16,529 nucleotides of DNA, from positions 1 through 16,529 of the forward strand of contig NZ_LVCF01000003.1 in assembly GCF_001594145.1 (NCBI RefSeq), in the 5' to 3' direction. The notes under the pieces were generated by a model. That model saw nothing but the letters and a program-made list of their open reading frames with translations, ran no database searches and was not told where the DNA came from. Source of the DNA: Branchiibius sp. NY16-3462-2 (GTDB taxonomy: Bacteria; Actinomycetota; Actinomycetes; Actinomycetales; Dermatophilaceae). Within the stretch, counting starts at the first letter, position 1; each line of letters begins with the position of its first letter. This document shows positions 13,900-16,529 of the stretch, in pieces. Position numbers and translations under genes: made by a program.

Positions 13900-15095
13900 G
13901 CCGCGGTCCGGTTCGCATCACCGAGCAGCAGCGGCGACGCCTCATCGCGCGCCGGCACCACCTCGCCGGCGACGCATCAGGACCAGAGCAGGTCGTGCGC
14001 TCGCTGCTCGCCCTGCACTCGACCGACCCTGCCTCGCCCTACCTTTCGGTCCTTGCCCGCAGCCGCACCACCCGGCTGAGTGACGTCTGGGAGGCGATGT
14101 ACGTCGAGCGGATGCTGGTCCGGTGGTTGGCCATGCGGCGTACCCTGTTCGTCTTCGACCGCGCGGACAACCCGCTCGTGCAGGCGGCGGTGAGCACCCC
14201 GCTGGCGGCCACGCTGCGAACCCGGCTGGTGAGTCGGGTACGCCGCGCGGGCACCGAGCCGCCGATCGACGGTGACCCGGCGCAGTGGCTGGACGACGTC
14301 GCCGATGCCGCGGAAACCACTCTGCAGCAATTGGGTACGGCGACCGGGGCCGAACTCAGCCGCGCCGAACCGCGCCTGTCGACCCGACTGCTGCCGAGCG
14401 CGCCCTCGGACCAGCCGCAGAATCTGACCAGCACGCTGCTGGCGATGATGAGCGCCCAGGGCCGGTTGGTGCGGGCAGTCCCCGGCGGATCCTGGACCGT
14501 CAGGAGTCACCGGTGGGAGCCGGTCGACACCTGGTGGCCCGATGGGCTCGCGACACCGGATGTAACCGCGGCGCAGCGGGATTGGGCGCGCAGGTGGCTC
14601 GAAGCATTCGGACCGGCGACGCTGGAGGACCTGCAATGGTGGACCGGCTGGACCAAGACCGCGGTGCGCAACGCGATCGAGAGCATGCCCCTGGAGGACG
14701 TCGATCTGCACGGTCTGCCCGGCGTAGCGCTGAGAGGCACCCTTGAGGCCGATCTGGCTGCGGCACAGGATGATCCGCCCGTTGCCACCCTCCTGCCGGC
14801 CCTCGACCCGACGCCAATGGGGTGGAAGCAGCGGGACTGGTTCATGGGAGTGGACCGCACCCTGGTCTTCGACCGGAACGGCAACCTGGGGCCGACGATC
14901 TGGTGGGACGGGCAACTCGTGGGAGCGTGGGCGATGAGCAGCGGCGGGCAGATCCGTACCGCAATCCCCGGTGACCACGGCAGCGAAGCCTTAACCGCGA
15001 TCGCTACTGCCGCAGCCGATCTCGAGCCCAGACTCGAGGGCGCCGTGGTCACACCCGTCTTTCCTACGCCCCTGGAGCGTTCGCTGCGGAACTGA
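13896..15095 (+). CDS. Winged-helix DNA-binding domain protein (HTH_42, AlkZ/YcaQ-like)
   Basis: A 399-residue member of the HTH_42 winged-helix superfamily, which includes the DNA glycosylases AlkZ and YcaQ (AlkX). Family features are the N-terminal LLALHSTDPASPYLSVLAR, LVRWLAMRRTLFVF, the middle AQGRLVRAVPGGSW, the winged-helix part WARRWLEAFGPATLEDLQWWTGWTK, and the C-terminal LLPALDPTPMGWKQRDW with a late GPTIWWDGQLVGAW. Where glycosylases carry a QxQ or QxD-type catalytic motif, this protein has HST (in ALHSTD), so it is uncertain whether it excises bases. It starts at a GTG overlapping the VOC stop and ends the operon. The next gene faces it, 29 bases away. Confidence 0.88.
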   Translation: MSRGPVRITEQQRRRLIARRHHLAGDASGPEQVVRSLLALHSTDPASPYLSVLARSRTTRLSDVWEAMYVERMLVRWLAMRRTLFVFDRADNPLVQAAVSTPLAATLRTRLVSRVRRAGTEPPIDGDPAQWLDDVADAAETTLQQLGTATGAELSRAEPRLSTRLLPSAPSDQPQNLTSTLLAMMSAQGRLVRAVPGGSWTVRSHRWEPVDTWWPDGLATPDVTAAQRDWARRWLEAFGPATLEDLQWWTGWTKTAVRNAIESMPLEDVDLHGLPGVALRGTLEADLAAAQDDPPVATLLPALDPTPMGWKQRDWFMGVDRTLVFDRNGNLGPTIWWDGQLVGAWAMSSGGQIRTAIPGDHGSEALTAIATAAADLEPRLEGAVVTPVFPTPLERSLRN

Positions 15096-15124
15096 ACCCC
15101 GATCGGAGCTGAAACCCTGGGCGG

Positions 15125-16525
15125 TCAGGCCGGCGGGATGTCGACCCGCGACCACCACCGGGCAGCGCTGCGCTCGAACGGGTTGAGGCTGGAATCCTGC
15201 GACAGTTGCTCCAGTTCCGGGTGGGAGGACATACCGGCTGCATAAAGCACCCGGCGACGGTCCAACTCGGGGGCCTTCATCTCCTTCGCCAGGTCGACGT
15301 CCTTGGGATAGACCCGGTTGTGCGCCAACGGGACCAGGAGCCCGCCCCGCTCCGCAGGAGCAGCCACCCGGTAGGACTCGGCGAGACTGCCCGGGTCATA
15401 CCGCTGGCAGGAGTTGAGCGTCGCGGCGGCGCCGGGCAGGTCGTGGTCGTGGTGCTCCAGATGCCGGGACAGCGCGTCGGCGAACGGGCTGGACGCCAGC
15501 ACCATGGCGCCGTCCAATGGACGCGTCTCTTCGGCGAGCGCTTCCCGCAACCAGTAGATGAGGCCCTCGGTCAAGGTGGCCGGTCGGTGCGGCTTGGTCT
15601 GCTCGAGCAACTTCTCAGCGATGAGGTCGCACCTGGCCCGTAGTACCCGCACCTCCTCGGTGCTCCGGGCCAGCGTTGAGTGAGTTTTGTGGTGATCGGT
15701 GATGGCCCGCCGCGCACTATCGCCCATCCGACTGAGCAGATAGGCCTGCGCCGGGCGCAGCAGCAGGTCGAAGATCAACAACGCCGTCGGGTAGCGGGGT
15801 GACCCGGGCTGGCTGAGGTCGGCCAGCAGTTGCTCGCACAGCCGCGACCAGAAGCGCGGCGTGATCTGGTCCTGCATGATGGCCATCTCGATCGCGCCGC
15901 CGGCGAGGACCAGGGCCGCCCCGCTGAGATTCTGGTAGTTGTCCATCAGGACATCGGCGGTGCGCGGGTGGTGGGCCTTGGGCAGCAGTTCCAGGGCGTC
16001 GCCGATGACTGAGTAGCCGCACGCGGTGAGGTGCTCCTCGACGGCGTCGCCGACCAGATCCTGGGTGAATTCGTCCTTGGCCAACCGGACCAGTGCCTGC
16101 ATCCGGAACTGGTAGGCGGGGCCCAGCGAAACCGCCATCTCGGTCATCAGCCGGGAGATCAGTGCCTGGGTGTCATCGCTGCGCAACACCAGGCCACCGG
16201 TCGGCGCGGTCAACAGGTGGCTGAGTTGCTGCCAATCGGGGCCGTTCAGTCCTTCATCCATCCGGTCCAGCAAGCTACGGCGCTGGAACCGGTCGATCCG
16301 CACCACGTCGCTGTCCTGCAGGTGCGCCCCGATGATGCCCGGCGGCAGCCCCAGCACATTTTCGAATGCGGTGACCAGGTCCAGCGTCACCGGGACCGCG
16401 CCATTCTCGTAGCGGGACAGCGTTGTGTAGGACAGGTCCTTGGCCACGCCGGGATGAGTGCGCATCAACGGGGCGATGGTGCGCTGGGTCCGCAGATCAG
16501 GGTTTGCCGCGCAGTGCCGCCACAC
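15125..16525 (-). CDS. Large XRE-type transcriptional regulator, possibly 5'-partial
   Basis: The visible 466 residues start with a helix-turn-helix region of the XRE/Cro type (SYTTLSRYENGAVPVTLDLVTAFENVLGLPPGI, about residues 30-63). A long, mainly helical region without recognised motifs follows; it may be TPR-like or a sensing domain, as in many actinobacterial XRE proteins. The GTG at 16525 is four bases from the window end. The HTH usually lies nearer the first helix than seen here and no ribosome binding site can be seen, so the gene probably extends beyond the window. It is convergent with the operon at 11611-15095. The C-terminus ends in a short WWSRVDIPPA tail. Confidence 0.8.
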   Translation of the reverse strand: MWRHCAANPDLRTQRTIAPLMRTHPGVAKDLSYTTLSRYENGAVPVTLDLVTAFENVLGLPPGIIGAHLQDSDVVRIDRFQRRSLLDRMDEGLNGPDWQQLSHLLTAPTGGLVLRSDDTQALISRLMTEMAVSLGPAYQFRMQALVRLAKDEFTQDLVGDAVEEHLTACGYSVIGDALELLPKAHHPRTADVLMDNYQNLSGAALVLAGGAIEMAIMQDQITPRFWSRLCEQLLADLSQPGSPRYPTALLIFDLLLRPAQAYLLSRMGDSARRAITDHHKTHSTLARSTEEVRVLRARCDLIAEKLLEQTKPHRPATLTEGLIYWLREALAEETRPLDGAMVLASSPFADALSRHLEHHDHDLPGAAATLNSCQRYDPGSLAESYRVAAPAERGGLLVPLAHNRVYPKDVDLAKEMKAPELDRRRVLYAAGMSSHPELEQLSQDSSLNPFERSAARWWSRVDIPPA

Positions 16526-16529
16526 GCGC

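Noticed and set aside
1..16529. CRISPR array
   Set aside because: No regularly spaced repeats of 20-40 bases; the only tandem repeat is the 11-bp set near int.

Overview
The window is high-GC DNA with GTG/TTG starts, overlapping GTGA stop/start junctions and a SAM-IV-type riboswitch, a class known almost only from Actinomycetota. The host is therefore very probably an actinobacterium; I cannot name the genus from the sequence. Two different pieces of DNA are joined at about 10642.

Left part (1-10642): the right-hand portion of an integrated mobile element. It carries a small gene of unknown function (71-409), a MobF (TrwC/TraI-type) relaxase-helicase on the minus strand (427-3108), and a ~480-base non-coding stretch with several small inverted repeats that could hold oriT and the promoters of the two divergent gene sets. 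Next comes a BREX phage-defence operon (3590-9147), then a tyrosine recombinase on the minus strand (9157-10434) facing a set of 11-bp tandem repeats. The part ends in the 3' half of a tRNA-Ala(UGC) gene (about 10596-10642). That half-tRNA has no 5' half beside it and sits next to the integrase, so it is best read as attR. The other end, with an intact tRNA-Ala, should lie to the left of the window.

The BREX operon is the centre of interest. brxA and brxB are intact, and brxC is complete up to about residue 990. The reading frame then jumps at 7764-7813 into the second half of a brxL gene. Lost are the C-terminus of BrxC, the whole of pglX (methyltransferase) and pglZ, and the N-terminal half of BrxL with its Walker A motif. 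Both sides remain open with no other stops, so the deletion looks recent. The surviving BrxL fragment ends in an MIT_C/phospholipase-D-like domain rather than the usual Lon-like tail. As it stands this is a crippled BREX locus without self-modification, or an assembly error; it is unlikely to be an active standard type 1 system.

Right part (10643-16529): resident chromosome, or an older island. It has an orphan MNT-type nucleotidyltransferase, a divergent two-helix membrane protein, and a four-gene operon preceded by a promoter and a well-formed SAM-IV riboswitch: DUF1684 protein, LLM-class flavin-dependent oxidoreductase, VOC protein and HTH_42 winged-helix protein. Three of these genes are joined by GTGA overlaps or nearly so, suggesting SAM-controlled expression and a possible sulfur-metabolism role. 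A large XRE-type regulator on the minus strand runs to the right window edge and may be incomplete.
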